The notes under the pieces were generated by a model, which was not told the origin of the DNA, searched no databases, and saw nothing but the letters and a program-made list of their open reading frames with translations. From Aliivibrio sifiae (GTDB lineage Bacteria; Pseudomonadota; Gammaproteobacteria; Enterobacterales; Vibrionaceae): a stretch of DNA of 64,000 nucleotides. The DNA lies in NCBI RefSeq assembly GCF_002954715.1, contig NZ_MSCP01000001.1, positions 901,453 through 965,452 of the forward strand, in the 5' to 3' direction. This document shows positions 39,112 to 48,490 of the stretch, piece after piece. Made by a program: the position numbers and the translations under genes. Positions within the stretch are counted from its first letter, which is position 1; each line of letters begins with the position of its first letter.

Positions 39112-39948
39112 ATGTTACTTGAAGGTATTGAAACACTTTTGGTTTTAAGTAAAGAAAAAACAATGAGTCGTACGGGTAGTGTACTTTATCTTAGCCAATC
39201 AGCGGTTAGTAAGCGCATAACTAAATTAGAAAAGCGTCTGGGGAAAAGGTTGATTGAGCCGGATGGTCGCTATGTAACTCTTACCGCTGATGCTAAAGCG
39301 TTAATTAAGAACATTGGCCCGACGTTTAGTGAATTATGTGGCCAGATATATGAACAACAAGCGTTAGCTGATGATTCTTTACTTCGTATCGATTGTTCAG
39401 AAACACTTGTTGCCGGCTATTTTAGTCCTGCTTTATCACTCTGCTTTCAAGAAGATCCTAATTTAACTATTACAACAAATCATACCCCTCGAATAGTAGA
39501 ACATGTTAAATCAGGAAAGGCGACGTTGGGATTATGTGCCGGTTATTTACCTTCTGGGCATGGTTTATTAAGCTTTCACCTTTTTGATGAGCCATTTTAT
39601 ATTGTAAGTAGTACACCTTTAGACAAGTTACCTAATGCACTAATAACAACAGATCTGACAAATAGTGCAAATACTTACCAATCCGCTATTTTAGATGCAT
39701 TAAAGGTGAGTCCTGTTATTGAGTTAGACTCATATACTGCAGCAGCCCACTTGGCACTTCAAGGGACCGCACCTGCACTGATCCCTCTTTCTGTAGTAAA
39801 AGCTTTGAATATAGAGAAGCGTCATTTATACCAATACAGTGAGCTTGAGCCTCTTTTTAGACCCATTTATATCTGTATTAGACAAAATAACTTTCGTTTG
39901 GATCGTATCCAGAAAGTCGTCGCAACGTTATCTGAAATATCGCTTTAA
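39112..39948 (+). CDS. LysR-family transcriptional regulator
   Basis: 278 aa. The N-terminal helix-turn-helix is visible in KEKTMSRTGSVLYLSQSAVSKRITKLEKRLGKRL, followed by the usual linker and an effector domain. It is convergent with the ridA gene, which ends 13 bp away. It may regulate that cluster, although LysR genes more often sit divergent from their targets. The effector is unknown. Confidence 0.85.
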   Translation: MLLEGIETLLVLSKEKTMSRTGSVLYLSQSAVSKRITKLEKRLGKRLIEPDGRYVTLTADAKALIKNIGPTFSELCGQIYEQQALADDSLLRIDCSETLVAGYFSPALSLCFQEDPNLTITTNHTPRIVEHVKSGKATLGLCAGYLPSGHGLLSFHLFDEPFYIVSSTPLDKLPNALITTDLTNSANTYQSAILDALKVSPVIELDSYTAAAHLALQGTAPALIPLSVVKALNIEKRHLYQYSELEPLFRPIYICIRQNNFRLDRIQKVVATLSEISL

Positions 39949-39960
39949 ATACGTGATGAG

Positions 39961-40338
39961 TTATTCACATAGGGCGATACAATCAAGCTCTATTTTTAAT
40001 CCAAAATGCAGTTCTCTCGTTGGTACAATTGTTCTTACTGGCTTGTGATGTAGAAAATATTCTTTACAGATGGTGTTCACGATACTCCACATATCAACAT
40101 CCGAAATATAGATAACGAGCTTTATCACTTGCTGAAGATCCGTTCCTGCTTCTTCAAGTATTAATCTTAAATTATCTAATACTCTACGGGTTTGTTGTTC
40201 TACATCACCCGTAATTTTTTCTCCGGTATCCGCATCTATGGGCAGTTGGCCTGATACATAGACTAGTCCATTACAAACTATCGCTTGAGAATAGTGCCCG
40301 ACAGCCTTTAAAGCATTATTAGTTTGTATAAATTTCAT
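39961..40338 (-). CDS. RidA-family enamine/imine deaminase
   Basis: 125 aa. Family signatures are GHYSQAIVCNGLVYVSGQLPID and the C-terminal TIVPTRELHFGLKIELDCIAL. The usual arginine (R105 in E. coli RidA, normally in VRVAELP-type sequence) appears in RTIVPTREL, and the acidic residue near the end in IELDCIA. RidA proteins hydrolyse reactive enamines released by PLP enzymes. It follows the threonine-synthase-like PLP gene by ten bases, which fits that job. Confidence 0.88.
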   Translation of the reverse strand: MKFIQTNNALKAVGHYSQAIVCNGLVYVSGQLPIDADTGEKITGDVEQQTRRVLDNLRLILEEAGTDLQQVIKLVIYISDVDMWSIVNTICKEYFLHHKPVRTIVPTRELHFGLKIELDCIALCE

Positions 40339-40348
40339 TAGTATCCCC

Positions 40349-41479
40349 TTAGTCGATTAGAACATTGATTAAGTGTTCAATAGTGTTCGTTGCTTTAAGG
40401 CCGTTTCCTGTTATCACACCTACCGTTACCTCTTTAGCATTGATTTCTCCTGTTTTGAGAAGGTGAGCGATGCCAGCAAAAGCGGTAGCAGAGGTGGGTT
40501 CGATAAAATATCCTTGGCTACCCATTTCTTTTAATGCTAATTGGATCTGTTGTTCACTAACGCTGATAAAGCACCCTTTAGAGCCTCGAACAAATTCAAC
40601 GATTTCTTTTAGGCGGGATGAACGTTGGATCTTGATGCCTTCTGCTATCGTGTTTAATGACGTTATTTCAATATCTGTATTATTGAATACTTGAACAAAC
40701 GGTTGGACGCCTTCACTTTGAACACCAAAAAGACGAGGGAGTTTATCTATTTCACCACTTTTTAATAATTCTGAGAAACCAAGGTATGCGCCTGCTAATA
40801 AACTTCCATTTCCTGCGGGAACGACAAAATTATCAGGTGCTTTATACCCACACTGTTCCCATATTTCATAGGCGATAGATTTTACGCCTTCAATAAATAG
40901 AGGGTACCAATTATGCCCAACATAATAACTTCCATGTGTTTTGGTACTTTCCATTGCAGCCGTGGCTACATCTTCTCTTGTTCCTGTTATTTCGATGCAA
41001 TTAGCGCCGTATAATCGGGTTTGTGTGGTTTTTCCTAAAGAGGTTCCCGCAGGTACAAATATATTGCATTCCATTTTTCCTTTAGCCGCATAGCCGGCAT
41101 AAGCGCTGCCACCATTACCGCTAGAGTCTTCAGCGATGCTATTTATGCCATGATTTTTAAGGTAGTTGATAACCAGAACAGCTCCTCGGTCTTTGAAGGA
41201 TCCCGTTGGTTGCAAGGAGTCCATTTTAACTAGTATTGGAACCCCTGATAGTTCAGCTTGAGTAAGTGGTGTTATAGGATTATTGAAAGACACTTGGATA
41301 TCATGTTTTTTTATTGGAAAGGCATTGGAATAACGCAAGAATGTAAACTCATTACCTATCAGGTCATTTTTACTAAACGAAGATGTTGGTTTAACCCATA
41401 AAGCGGAGCCACATGTGCATTTAATTAATTCAGGTGCAGGAGAGTATTCTTTGTTACAGTTCATACAAATATATTTCAT
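40349..41479 (-). CDS. Threonine-synthase-like PLP enzyme with N-terminal zinc ribbon
   Basis: 376 aa fold-type II PLP enzyme. An N-terminal rubredoxin-like knuckle (YICMNCNKEY and KCTCGSALW) precedes the PLP lysine in DSLQPTGSFKDRGA. The phosphate loop is VPAGNGSLLAG. The overall shape is that of the short threonine synthases of archaea and their cysteate-synthase or diaminopropionate ammonia-lyase relatives. The normal thrABC operon is not here, so a catabolic beta/gamma-elimination role paired with RidA is plausible. That substrate proposal is inference. Confidence 0.8.
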   Translation of the reverse strand: MKYICMNCNKEYSPAPELIKCTCGSALWVKPTSSFSKNDLIGNEFTFLRYSNAFPIKKHDIQVSFNNPITPLTQAELSGVPILVKMDSLQPTGSFKDRGAVLVINYLKNHGINSIAEDSSGNGGSAYAGYAAKGKMECNIFVPAGTSLGKTTQTRLYGANCIEITGTREDVATAAMESTKTHGSYYVGHNWYPLFIEGVKSIAYEIWEQCGYKAPDNFVVPAGNGSLLAGAYLGFSELLKSGEIDKLPRLFGVQSEGVQPFVQVFNNTDIEITSLNTIAEGIKIQRSSRLKEIVEFVRGSKGCFISVSEQQIQLALKEMGSQGYFIEPTSATAFAGIAHLLKTGEINAKEVTVGVITGNGLKATNTIEHLINVLID

Positions 41480-41613
41480 AGATAGTGCCTTCTAAACCCA
41501 GTATTGTTTAGAAGGACTTTACTGATTTTTTGCTAATGTTATAACGGAAACGTAGGCATTTATTCTATTCCTAAATGGTATTGGTTAAGAGTGGCGATTC
41601 TATTGATATGGGG

Positions 41614-43299
41614 TTAGTCATCATTATTTACATACACCGTTTTTCCATCTTTAATGGTTTCTAAAACAATGATGTCTTTTATTTTCATAGGATCAACCTC
41701 AAGTAAGTTCTCATTTAAAATCACCAAATCGGCACGTTTACCTACTTCAATCGTTCCTTTGCTTTTTTCTTCAAAGTTTTGATACGCGGCATTAATCGTA
41801 ATGGCTTCTAATGCTTGATATGGCGTGATTTTATGATGCTCACCTAGTGTCTGGTTGCTTCGAGTTACACGGTTTATCGCACTCCACATATTGGTCATCA
41901 TATCTGGGAACAGTACAGGGGCATCCATGTGGATGGTAAACATCAGATCATTAGAATTTGCCCAACCCATCGGTGATATATTAGATGCACGCCAAGGGCC
42001 TAATACAGAATCACGGTGCCAATCTCCCCAAAAAAAGGTATGAGCAGGGAAGAAAGAAGGGATCATCTCATTTTTCTTCATGCGTTTAATTTGGTCTAAA
42101 CGTGTTGTTTGAGCATGGATAACCACAGTTCGACGATCTTCTTTACCATATTTCGCATCAGCAAGCTCAACCGCATTTAATAGAATATCTGCCGACGCAT
42201 CGCCGTTACTGTGGCTTAGGATCTGAGCATTCACTTGATACGCTTTATCCACCCACAAATTCATCTCTTCTTGGGTTAACACAGGGTAACCATGGTAATC
42301 ATAAGCGTGGCTGTGTGGTGGCTCAAAATATGGCGTTGAGAGATAAGCGGTTTTTCCTTGTGGAGAACCGTCTCCCACCATTTTAACACCAGCCAACGTC
42401 AAGCCATTAATAGACGATTTCATGGGCATTAACTTTACAGCTTCTTCTAAATCAACCCATTTTGCATAAGCAAGCAGATCAATTTTTAACAAATCACTCT
42501 CTGCCATCGTTTTCATTGCATTAAGAGCTGGAAGTGTCGCTAAGCCTTCTTGTGTGGTAGTAATGCCGTAGCCTGCGTATAAGTCTTGAACCTTACCAAA
42601 ACGACGAATCGCATCTTCTTGTGTCATTTCTGGCAAGTTTCCTAAAATAGGATAAATAGCAGACTCTTCTAATACACCAGTCAGTTCACCATTATCGTCA
42701 CGGCGTAACACACCGCCATCTGGGTTCGTGCTTTGTTTAGTGAACCCAATAAAATTAAGGCCTTTACTGTTACAGGCCGCAAGGTGCCCTGAGATATGTA
42801 CAGCGCAGAAAGGGTACTCTTTACTGAACGTATCGAAGAACTGCTTAGTTGGGTGTTGTTTCTCTTTTAACTCCGCATCATCATAACCAAAAGCAACATG
42901 AAGACTGTTTTTATCAAGGTTCGGTTGACTAAAATAGCGCGTCATTATTTCACTAATATCATCAAACGAGTTCACATTGCCCATTGGTGCAGGGTAGAGA
43001 AATGGGCTTTCAATTAAAGGAAGATATTGAGCAAAATGGCCGTGACTGTCGATAAACCCTGGCGCAAGGGTTTTGCCTTTTAAATCTCGAACTTGGGTAT
43101 TTGTGCCTTTTTGCTTAAGGATCTCTTGGTTATTGCCTACCGCGACAATAATGCCATCTTTAATAGCGATAGCCTCTGCGCGATCAGATTCACCCGTCAC
43201 CGTGATTACGTCACCATTGGTAAAAATCAGATCAGGTGAAGCTAACACAAAAGGTGAAACAAGAAAGCCTGCAAGTAAACTCAATGGGAACGTCTTCAT
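41614..43299 (-). CDS. Exported amidohydrolase (YtcJ-like metal-dependent hydrolase)
   Basis: 561 aa. The start chosen gives a clean signal peptide (KTFPLSLLAGFLVSPFVLA), with AGAGGA just upstream. The metal-binding DSHGHFAQYLP follows the small beta domain (LAPGFIDSHGH). Other conserved parts are ILSHSNGDASADILLNAVE, VVIHAQTTRLDQIKRMK and the C-terminal ITINAAYQNFEEKSKGTIEVGKRADLVILNENLLEVD, typical of the YtcJ/amidohydrolase-3 group. Its substrate is unknown. A divergent LysR gene 133 bp away is the likely regulator. The threonine-synthase-like gene follows 134 bp downstream. Confidence 0.87.
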   Translation of the reverse strand: MKTFPLSLLAGFLVSPFVLASPDLIFTNGDVITVTGESDRAEAIAIKDGIIVAVGNNQEILKQKGTNTQVRDLKGKTLAPGFIDSHGHFAQYLPLIESPFLYPAPMGNVNSFDDISEIMTRYFSQPNLDKNSLHVAFGYDDAELKEKQHPTKQFFDTFSKEYPFCAVHISGHLAACNSKGLNFIGFTKQSTNPDGGVLRRDDNGELTGVLEESAIYPILGNLPEMTQEDAIRRFGKVQDLYAGYGITTTQEGLATLPALNAMKTMAESDLLKIDLLAYAKWVDLEEAVKLMPMKSSINGLTLAGVKMVGDGSPQGKTAYLSTPYFEPPHSHAYDYHGYPVLTQEEMNLWVDKAYQVNAQILSHSNGDASADILLNAVELADAKYGKEDRRTVVIHAQTTRLDQIKRMKKNEMIPSFFPAHTFFWGDWHRDSVLGPWRASNISPMGWANSNDLMFTIHMDAPVLFPDMMTNMWSAINRVTRSNQTLGEHHKITPYQALEAITINAAYQNFEEKSKGTIEVGKRADLVILNENLLEVDPMKIKDIIVLETIKDGKTVYVNNDD

Positions 43300-43432
43300 A
43301 ATGTCCTCTCTGTTTTTGCCATAACCATAAATTAAGTAATATCTTTTCATGGAATACCAAAACAAAGAAGTCAGTTATGATAGGGTATGCCTAACAAGTT
43401 GGATGGAAATATAAAATCAAAGGAGTGATTGA

Positions 43433-44320
43433 ATGCATACATTAGAGCAAGTGAGCGCTTTTGTTGCCGTGTATGAACATGGCTCATACAGCAGTGCAGC
43501 AAGATATCTTGAAAAATCGAGAACTACAGTGCGTGAACACGTGGTGGCGTATGAAGATCTGTTAGGTTACTCGCTGTTTGTGATAGAAGGTAGAAAAGCG
43601 GTTCCAACAGAGAAAGCCAAACAGTTATACCATCGTGCGAAGCTAGTCGAAAAGCAGAACCGTTCTTTGTTTGTGCAAAGCCAAGCCTTATACGAATCGA
43701 ATGTTCATACCGTTACGATTTACTATGATGTAATAACGCCACTAAACCTAATCACTCATATTGAAAAACGAGTGATGGATTATAACTCAGACATTATTAT
43801 TAATTGGATGCATCGAACCAGACAAGAAGCGATTGATAAGCTTCAAGAAGGCGAATGTGATGTTGCCATCATGCCATATCGAGGGCAGTTGTTTGCTGAG
43901 AAAGAAGTGACATGGAAAGCGATGAAACCGATTCAAGTCAGTTGCTATGCAAGCGTTAATTCACCTTTGGCGTTAATTGATAATTTAAAACTTGAAAATC
44001 TGATGTTAGAGACGCAATACGTTACCGAGAACCTTGCTACTTTAAAATCGAATTTTACCTCGATTCAGGTTTCACCAAAAATGCATACCGTCAGTAATAA
44101 CGATCTATTGTGTGAGTTAGTAAAGCAGAACGGCTGGACTATTATGCCAAGGCACTACATGAAGCCATACGTAAACCGAGGTGAGCTTGTCGAACTGAGC
44201 TTAAAAGAACTAGGAAATAACATGTCATTTGGTCTAAACGCCTTTTATTGCTATGGAAAGTCAGATATAGAAGTGTTTGGACTTATTTTGGAATGGATTG
44301 AAGAGTGGGGTGGTTTTTAA
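43433..44320 (+). CDS. LysR-family transcriptional regulator
   Basis: 295 aa. The helix-turn-helix in YEHGSYSSAARYLEKSRTTVREHVVAYEDLLGYSLF is unusual in using RTTVREHV rather than the common QPAVSRQI, but spacing is normal. Good ribosome-binding site (AAGGAGTG). Divergent from the amidohydrolase gene, which is the classical layout for a regulator and its target. Confidence 0.85.
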   Translation: MHTLEQVSAFVAVYEHGSYSSAARYLEKSRTTVREHVVAYEDLLGYSLFVIEGRKAVPTEKAKQLYHRAKLVEKQNRSLFVQSQALYESNVHTVTIYYDVITPLNLITHIEKRVMDYNSDIIINWMHRTRQEAIDKLQEGECDVAIMPYRGQLFAEKEVTWKAMKPIQVSCYASVNSPLALIDNLKLENLMLETQYVTENLATLKSNFTSIQVSPKMHTVSNNDLLCELVKQNGWTIMPRHYMKPYVNRGELVELSLKELGNNMSFGLNAFYCYGKSDIEVFGLILEWIEEWGGF

Positions 44321-44374
44321 ATCTTGATAACGTTATTGTGCTTTTTAATTACTTATAAAACGTAAGGATAATTT

Positions 44375-45040
44375 ATGACAAGAAAAATAGTATTGGTGAT
44401 TTTAACCGTTGTTTTGTTAGTTATAGTTGCTGGAGTCTATCGTTTTAATTCCACTAATGATGATATTTATGTCGTGAAAACCGATGATCAAGTCGTTCCT
44501 TTTGATACTACAAGCAACTTAGATTTTAAGAATAACGTCATGCTAACGTTATTTAGTTTTGATACCGACGATTATTGGCAGATCCAATTACCGGACTCTA
44601 AAGTTAAAGTTTCGCTAACCGAACTTACGGAATATGACGATGTTCACCTTGCTACTGGGAAATACCAAAATGGCGATGAACATGGCTTAGTCAGTTTAGA
44701 TTATTATAAAATCACACCTTTAAATCTTGGTAATATTGGCGATGAGATGATTTTCTCTGCACCATTTTCTGTTACAAACCAAGGGACAGGAAATTTTTGG
44801 TACTTAGGGCTATTTAACTTAAATGCGAAAACAGGTGAGATTGAGCAAATAGATACATTATTTCTTGGAGACAGAATAAAATTGGAAGAATTGAAAATAG
44901 ATGAACCTTTTGATGTTACTTCCAGTCTTCATGCCACTTATTTTGAGCACAGTCAGGAACAAAGCATGGCTGAAACACCAAGTAAAAAAGTAGAACAGCT
45001 TATAAAAGTATCGATTGAGGGCTTTCAGGATAAACAGTGA
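44375..45040 (+). CDS. Hypothetical protein with N-terminal membrane anchor, 221 aa
   Basis: One hydrophobic N-terminal segment (IVLVILTVVLLVIVAGVY) without a clear cleavage site, then a soluble, acidic, beta-rich domain without cysteines. It is expected to face the periplasm. AAGGATAA precedes the ATG. I recognise no family. It follows the LysR gene by 54 bp and may be co-transcribed. Confidence 0.7.
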   Translation: MTRKIVLVILTVVLLVIVAGVYRFNSTNDDIYVVKTDDQVVPFDTTSNLDFKNNVMLTLFSFDTDDYWQIQLPDSKVKVSLTELTEYDDVHLATGKYQNGDEHGLVSLDYYKITPLNLGNIGDEMIFSAPFSVTNQGTGNFWYLGLFNLNAKTGEIEQIDTLFLGDRIKLEELKIDEPFDVTSSLHATYFEHSQEQSMAETPSKKVEQLIKVSIEGFQDKQ

Positions 45041-45087
45041 GTGTAATGTCGTATAGCAAAGATTTTATTCATTTACCTAGTTTTCTG

Positions 45088-45591
45088 TCACGTTGTAAAC
45101 TGAATTTGGAATAGATTTAAGCTAAAGGCTTGCGTCTGCTTATCAGCAATTAAGAAGCCAACGTGTTTGATGTCGTTTGCGATAAGCTCAGGTGCTTCGT
45201 TGAGTAACCGTCCTCTAAAAACAGCCTGAAAGTCTGTTAAGTTAACTACTTTCTGCTGCGACTTTCCTTTTATGGTGGAAAACTCGTGTTTATAGTGAAT
45301 GGATGAGCCGTCTTTCCACATTGTGAGTCTTAACTGGTAGGAGCGCCCATCACCAACGAACGTAAGTTTCACTGTGTTTACTTCTTTGGGGAGTGGTTCA
45401 AGCAAACGCTTTATTGAACTGAACCCCCCATTATTGACTAGCGATAATTCACCTTGAAATTGGCACGATTTGCCGTCATAAGTGAGTCGTCCAGTTGAAA
45501 TACCACCCATAACATTATCATTTATGGCTAACCACTTTTGATGTTCGGTAGGTTTTGTTAAATCAATCATGTGGATCGCTTGTTCACTCAT
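45088..45591 (-). CDS. CIA30-family protein
   Basis: 167 aa. The family motifs WLAINDNVMGGISTGRL and FSSIKRLLEPL, then YQLRLTMWKDGSSIHYKHEF and the C-terminal KHVGFLIADKQTQAFSLNL, match the complex I intermediate-associated protein 30 domain, a galactose-binding-like beta sandwich. The bacterial role is unknown. It ends with only a short gap to the hypothetical gene upstream on the same strand. Confidence 0.83.
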   Translation of the reverse strand: MSEQAIHMIDLTKPTEHQKWLAINDNVMGGISTGRLTYDGKSCQFQGELSLVNNGGFSSIKRLLEPLPKEVNTVKLTFVGDGRSYQLRLTMWKDGSSIHYKHEFSTIKGKSQQKVVNLTDFQAVFRGRLLNEAPELIANDIKHVGFLIADKQTQAFSLNLFQIQFTT

Positions 45592-45593
45592 GT

Positions 45594-45869
45594 TTAACTC
45601 TCTCTATCGCAATGATTTGCTGTAATCATTGCTAAACATTGTTTGGTGAAATCAGAGTAGTTTGATGATTTTTCGAATTCTATTTTAAGTGAACCATGAA
45701 ACATTAGCGTGACGGTAACATCTCTGTAGCCCAGCCAACAGGTGTAGCCATCATAATCATGCCATGTATACACTTCGCCCAATAAATATTTATTGTTTAA
45801 TCGGTCGCCAGTCGAACGAATGCAATCGAACACTCTAAGAAACTCTTTAGTGGTAAGTCTGTTATCCAT
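45594..45869 (-). CDS. DUF3081-like small protein
   Basis: 91 aa from the ATG with AGGAG six bases upstream. The sequence (KEFLRVFDCIRSTGDRLNNKYLLGE, then DYDGYTCWLGYRDVTVTLMFHG) fits the pattern of DUF3081, a family of short cytoplasmic proteins in marine gammaproteobacteria. No role is known. It starts a two-gene unit with the CIA30-family gene, two bases apart. Confidence 0.65.
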   Translation of the reverse strand: MDNRLTTKEFLRVFDCIRSTGDRLNNKYLLGEVYTWHDYDGYTCWLGYRDVTVTLMFHGSLKIEFEKSSNYSDFTKQCLAMITANHCDRES

Positions 45870-45980
45870 ATACAACTCCTGTCTCATATACGATAGGAAC
45901 AATTTTGTATCACTAAACTAACTACGATTAGGCACCACACTTAGATCACAAGAGTATGTCCGGCTATTAATTAGAAAAAT

Positions 45981-46006
45981 GGATGCAGTTCAGTCTAACT
46001 GCATCC
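45981..46006 (-). terminator. Terminator after the MDR oxidoreductase gene
   Basis: A perfect 10-bp stem GGATGCAGTT / AACTGCATCC, with a T-rich run after it on the minus strand. Confidence 0.8.
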
Positions 46007-46038
46007 ACTATCATTTAAACAACTGGTAGATCTTTAGA

Positions 46039-47166
46039 TCATTTCTGAGGCGTAATTAAGTACTTTTCACCTGTTGCTTGTTTAGAATAAGCGGCCAATG
46101 ACTGTAACTGCAACGCTTCTTGCAATGACACTTCATGCGTGTAGTGACTAGCAAAGGTGGTGGTGATTTCATCTGCAACACGCTTACGCATTGCCATTGC
46201 TGTTTTCGTTCCTAATTTCCCTAATGCATTGAATAGTAAGAATCCATTTACTCCCCAAGCAAAGCCAAAGTTACGATTTAACGTAATAGGGCCGCGATCT
46301 AATGCGCCATAAATATACACTTGCTTGAAAGTGTCAGATCCATAAACGCTGTGCTCTTTCATATCACGAGCTGCGGCAACTTCCATACAGTTAAGGATGT
46401 CACTGGTTAATTGACCGCCACCAATTGGGTCAAACGCAATCGTTGCTCCCGTTTCAATAATCGCAACCGTTAAATCAGTCAGGAAAGTCTCGCTACTTGA
46501 GTTAACTACATATTTTGCGCCCATATCACGCAATAATCTTTCTTGCTCTTCTTTACGTACAATATTAATTAAATCAACGCCATCGGTAATACAAATACGG
46601 TTGAGCATTTGGCCAAGGTTAGAGGCTGCAGCGGCATGAATGATGGCTTTATGACCTTCTGCACGCATTGTTTCAACCATTGCTAATGCAGTAAGCGGGT
46701 TAACAAATGATGACGCGCCTTCTTTCGCTGTCGTGCCTTCTTTTAATTCTAGGCAACTTTGCACATTAGCACATTTAAATTGACGGTAAGTCCCACCGCC
46801 AATTACTGCAACGGTTTTACCCATTAAGGCTTGTGCGGCAGGTGATGAGCCTGCTGCGATAACCGTTCCTGCACCTTCATTGCCAACAGGAATTGCTTCT
46901 CCTACGCGAACTTTAACTGCTGGCATAAATTGAGCAGGGATATCAGCCGTAATCGCTGGTTTATTTTCAGAGCCTGATTGTGCTGCAGTTGTCATATCAG
47001 CAGCACTGAACATTACTGCTAAGTCAGATGGATTTAATGGTGCTGCTTCAATACGAATAACAACTTCATCGGCATTAGGTTGTGGCATGTCGATGTCTTG
47101 CAAGGAAAGCGTTAGTTTATTGTCTTCGCTGATTGTTGAAATAAGTTGAATATTTGTATTTGTCAT
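46039..47166 (-). CDS. Zinc-free MDR-family NAD(P)H oxidoreductase
   Basis: 375 aa medium-chain dehydrogenase/reductase. The N-terminal GroES-like part contains MPAVKVRVGEAIPVGNEGAGTVIAAG. The nucleotide-binding domain has AIIHAAAASNLGQMLNRIC rather than a strict GxGxxG, as in quinone-oxidoreductase-like and enoyl-reductase-like members. The usual catalytic zinc cysteine is missing. The gene lies directly downstream of a GST gene in the same direction, suggesting a joint detoxification role. Confidence 0.82.
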   Translation of the reverse strand: MTNTNIQLISTISEDNKLTLSLQDIDMPQPNADEVVIRIEAAPLNPSDLAVMFSAADMTTAAQSGSENKPAITADIPAQFMPAVKVRVGEAIPVGNEGAGTVIAAGSSPAAQALMGKTVAVIGGGTYRQFKCANVQSCLELKEGTTAKEGASSFVNPLTALAMVETMRAEGHKAIIHAAAASNLGQMLNRICITDGVDLINIVRKEEQERLLRDMGAKYVVNSSSETFLTDLTVAIIETGATIAFDPIGGGQLTSDILNCMEVAAARDMKEHSVYGSDTFKQVYIYGALDRGPITLNRNFGFAWGVNGFLLFNALGKLGTKTAMAMRKRVADEITTTFASHYTHEVSLQEALQLQSLAAYSKQATGEKYLITPQK

Positions 47167-47252
47167 AGGGTTTCTCCAGAAAATAGTTACATTTTTTGAG
47201 CCAATAACGGTAGTGTGTTGGCATATTTTATTCGTTGTTTTATGACCAAGTG

Positions 47253-47936
47253 TTATTTAATTTTCGCTGCTTTAGCTTTAGCTTGAGCTTTTATCTTTTG
47301 GATAAACTCGGGCATGTTTGTTTGACGATCTGCTTCTATGCTTTTAGCAATGGCTGATTGACTCATTGTATTGTTCCATTCTTTCATTCCTGGCACCTCT
47401 GCAAGTATGTCCCAATCAAGTTGGCTAGAGCCAAACGTGCTAACAATGGTGTTTACGTAATAAACGTAAATATCAGCCATCGTTAATTGTTCTCCTGCAA
47501 CCCAAGGTGAAAACTTGCACAACCTATTTAAAGCTGAGATCCCACGATGTAATACTTGGCGTACCTCTGCTTTTGTTGATTCTGGAACTTCAGTACCTAA
47601 CAACACATAAGGTATAAATCGTCTGCTTGGCAGTTCAAAATACAATTCTGCTATCTTCATAATTTGGCGTACAACCGCACGTTCACCTGTGTTTTCAGGA
47701 TACAGAGGTATTGAAGGGTATGTATCTTCGATAAAATCACAAATGACACTCGACTCTGAAATATGAAAGCCATCATCCATCGTGATAACAGGTACTTTTC
47801 CAGCCGGACTTATTGCGAGTAACTCGTCGCTACCACCGTAAATTAGGTTTTCTTGAAAGGGCAGTTGTTTGTATAGCAGTACATGTTTAATCAAGTTGTA
47901 ATAGTTACTAGCCGCGAAACCGTGCAAAGTAATCAT
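47253..47936 (-). CDS. Glutathione S-transferase family protein
   Basis: 227 aa. Thioredoxin-like N-terminal domain with ITLHGFAASNYYNLIKHVLLYKQLPF, glutathione-contact segment PAGKVPVITMDDG and HISESSVICDFIEDTYP, then an all-helical C-terminal domain with LTMADIYVYYV. It has a Lys/Ala-rich tail. The substrate is unknown. It probably forms a transcription unit with the MDR oxidoreductase 86 bp downstream. Confidence 0.88.
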   Translation of the reverse strand: MITLHGFAASNYYNLIKHVLLYKQLPFQENLIYGGSDELLAISPAGKVPVITMDDGFHISESSVICDFIEDTYPSIPLYPENTGERAVVRQIMKIAELYFELPSRRFIPYVLLGTEVPESTKAEVRQVLHRGISALNRLCKFSPWVAGEQLTMADIYVYYVNTIVSTFGSSQLDWDILAEVPGMKEWNNTMSQSAIAKSIEADRQTNMPEFIQKIKAQAKAKAAKIK

Positions 47937-48124
47937 AAATCAGTTTTCCATCATTTAATGTGAAGATTGTAATCGTTAAGTTAAACGTATTATTACCTGT
48001 TTTAATTCGGTTATATATAAGGGGAAATGCGAATCACTATTGTCTTTTAAACAACAGTTAAAGAGGGAAGGAAAGAGGAGAGAGTGGAATTTGAGTTGTT
48101 ATTCGGTTGTTTTGTGAACCATTG

Positions 48125-48229
48125 CGCTCCCTTTTACGTAATTATCTCAGTACATTTAATATTGAAAAACAGACCCAGCAATATGATCCAGATGGTCACT
48201 ACACTAACAAGTGGCAAGCCGAAGAATAA
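48125..48229 (+). pseudogene. C-terminal remnant of a cry-DASH-like photolyase
   Basis: The plus-strand frame reads RNYLSTFNIEKQTQQYDPDG then HYTNKWQAEE and stop. This is the typical end of cryptochrome-DASH/photolyase proteins (FNI-x-KQ-x-x-YDP-x-G-x-Y-x-x-x-W). No start codon or earlier part of the gene is present; the preceding 190 bp hold nothing recognisable. It lies just before the DUF2256 and FeS-photolyase genes, so a photolyase operon has lost its first gene. Confidence 0.65.
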
Positions 48230-48312
48230 GGATTACTCATAAGGTCGAGTCTTAAGCTCAAGGACTAATGGGTTAGGGCGTTATCACGACAGATTAGATC
48301 AGGCATAAAACG

Positions 48313-48453
48313 ATGAAAAAATCACAGTTGCCAAAAAAGATATGCGTTGTTTGCCAGAGACCATTTAGTTGGCGAAAGAAATGGGAGCGAGACTGGCCAA
48401 TGGTTAAATATTGCTCTAAGCGCTGTCGGTCTTCACGACATCAAAGTGAATAA
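48313..48453 (+). CDS. DUF2256 protein, 46 aa
   Basis: Starts [20 protein letters not shown]. Cysteines 11, 14, 34 and 38 (CVVC and CSKRC) form a zinc-knuckle-like set that, with the basic tail, matches DUF2256. Members often lie next to FeS-type photolyases, as here, where the photolyase gene starts 37 bp downstream. The role is unknown; an accessory or DNA-contact function is possible. Confidence 0.85.
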   Translation: MKKSQLPKKICVVCQRPFSWRKKWERDWPMVKYCSKRCRSSRHQSE

Positions 48454-48490
48454 TAAATCCACATATGAAGATTTAAGATAGAGGATGATT

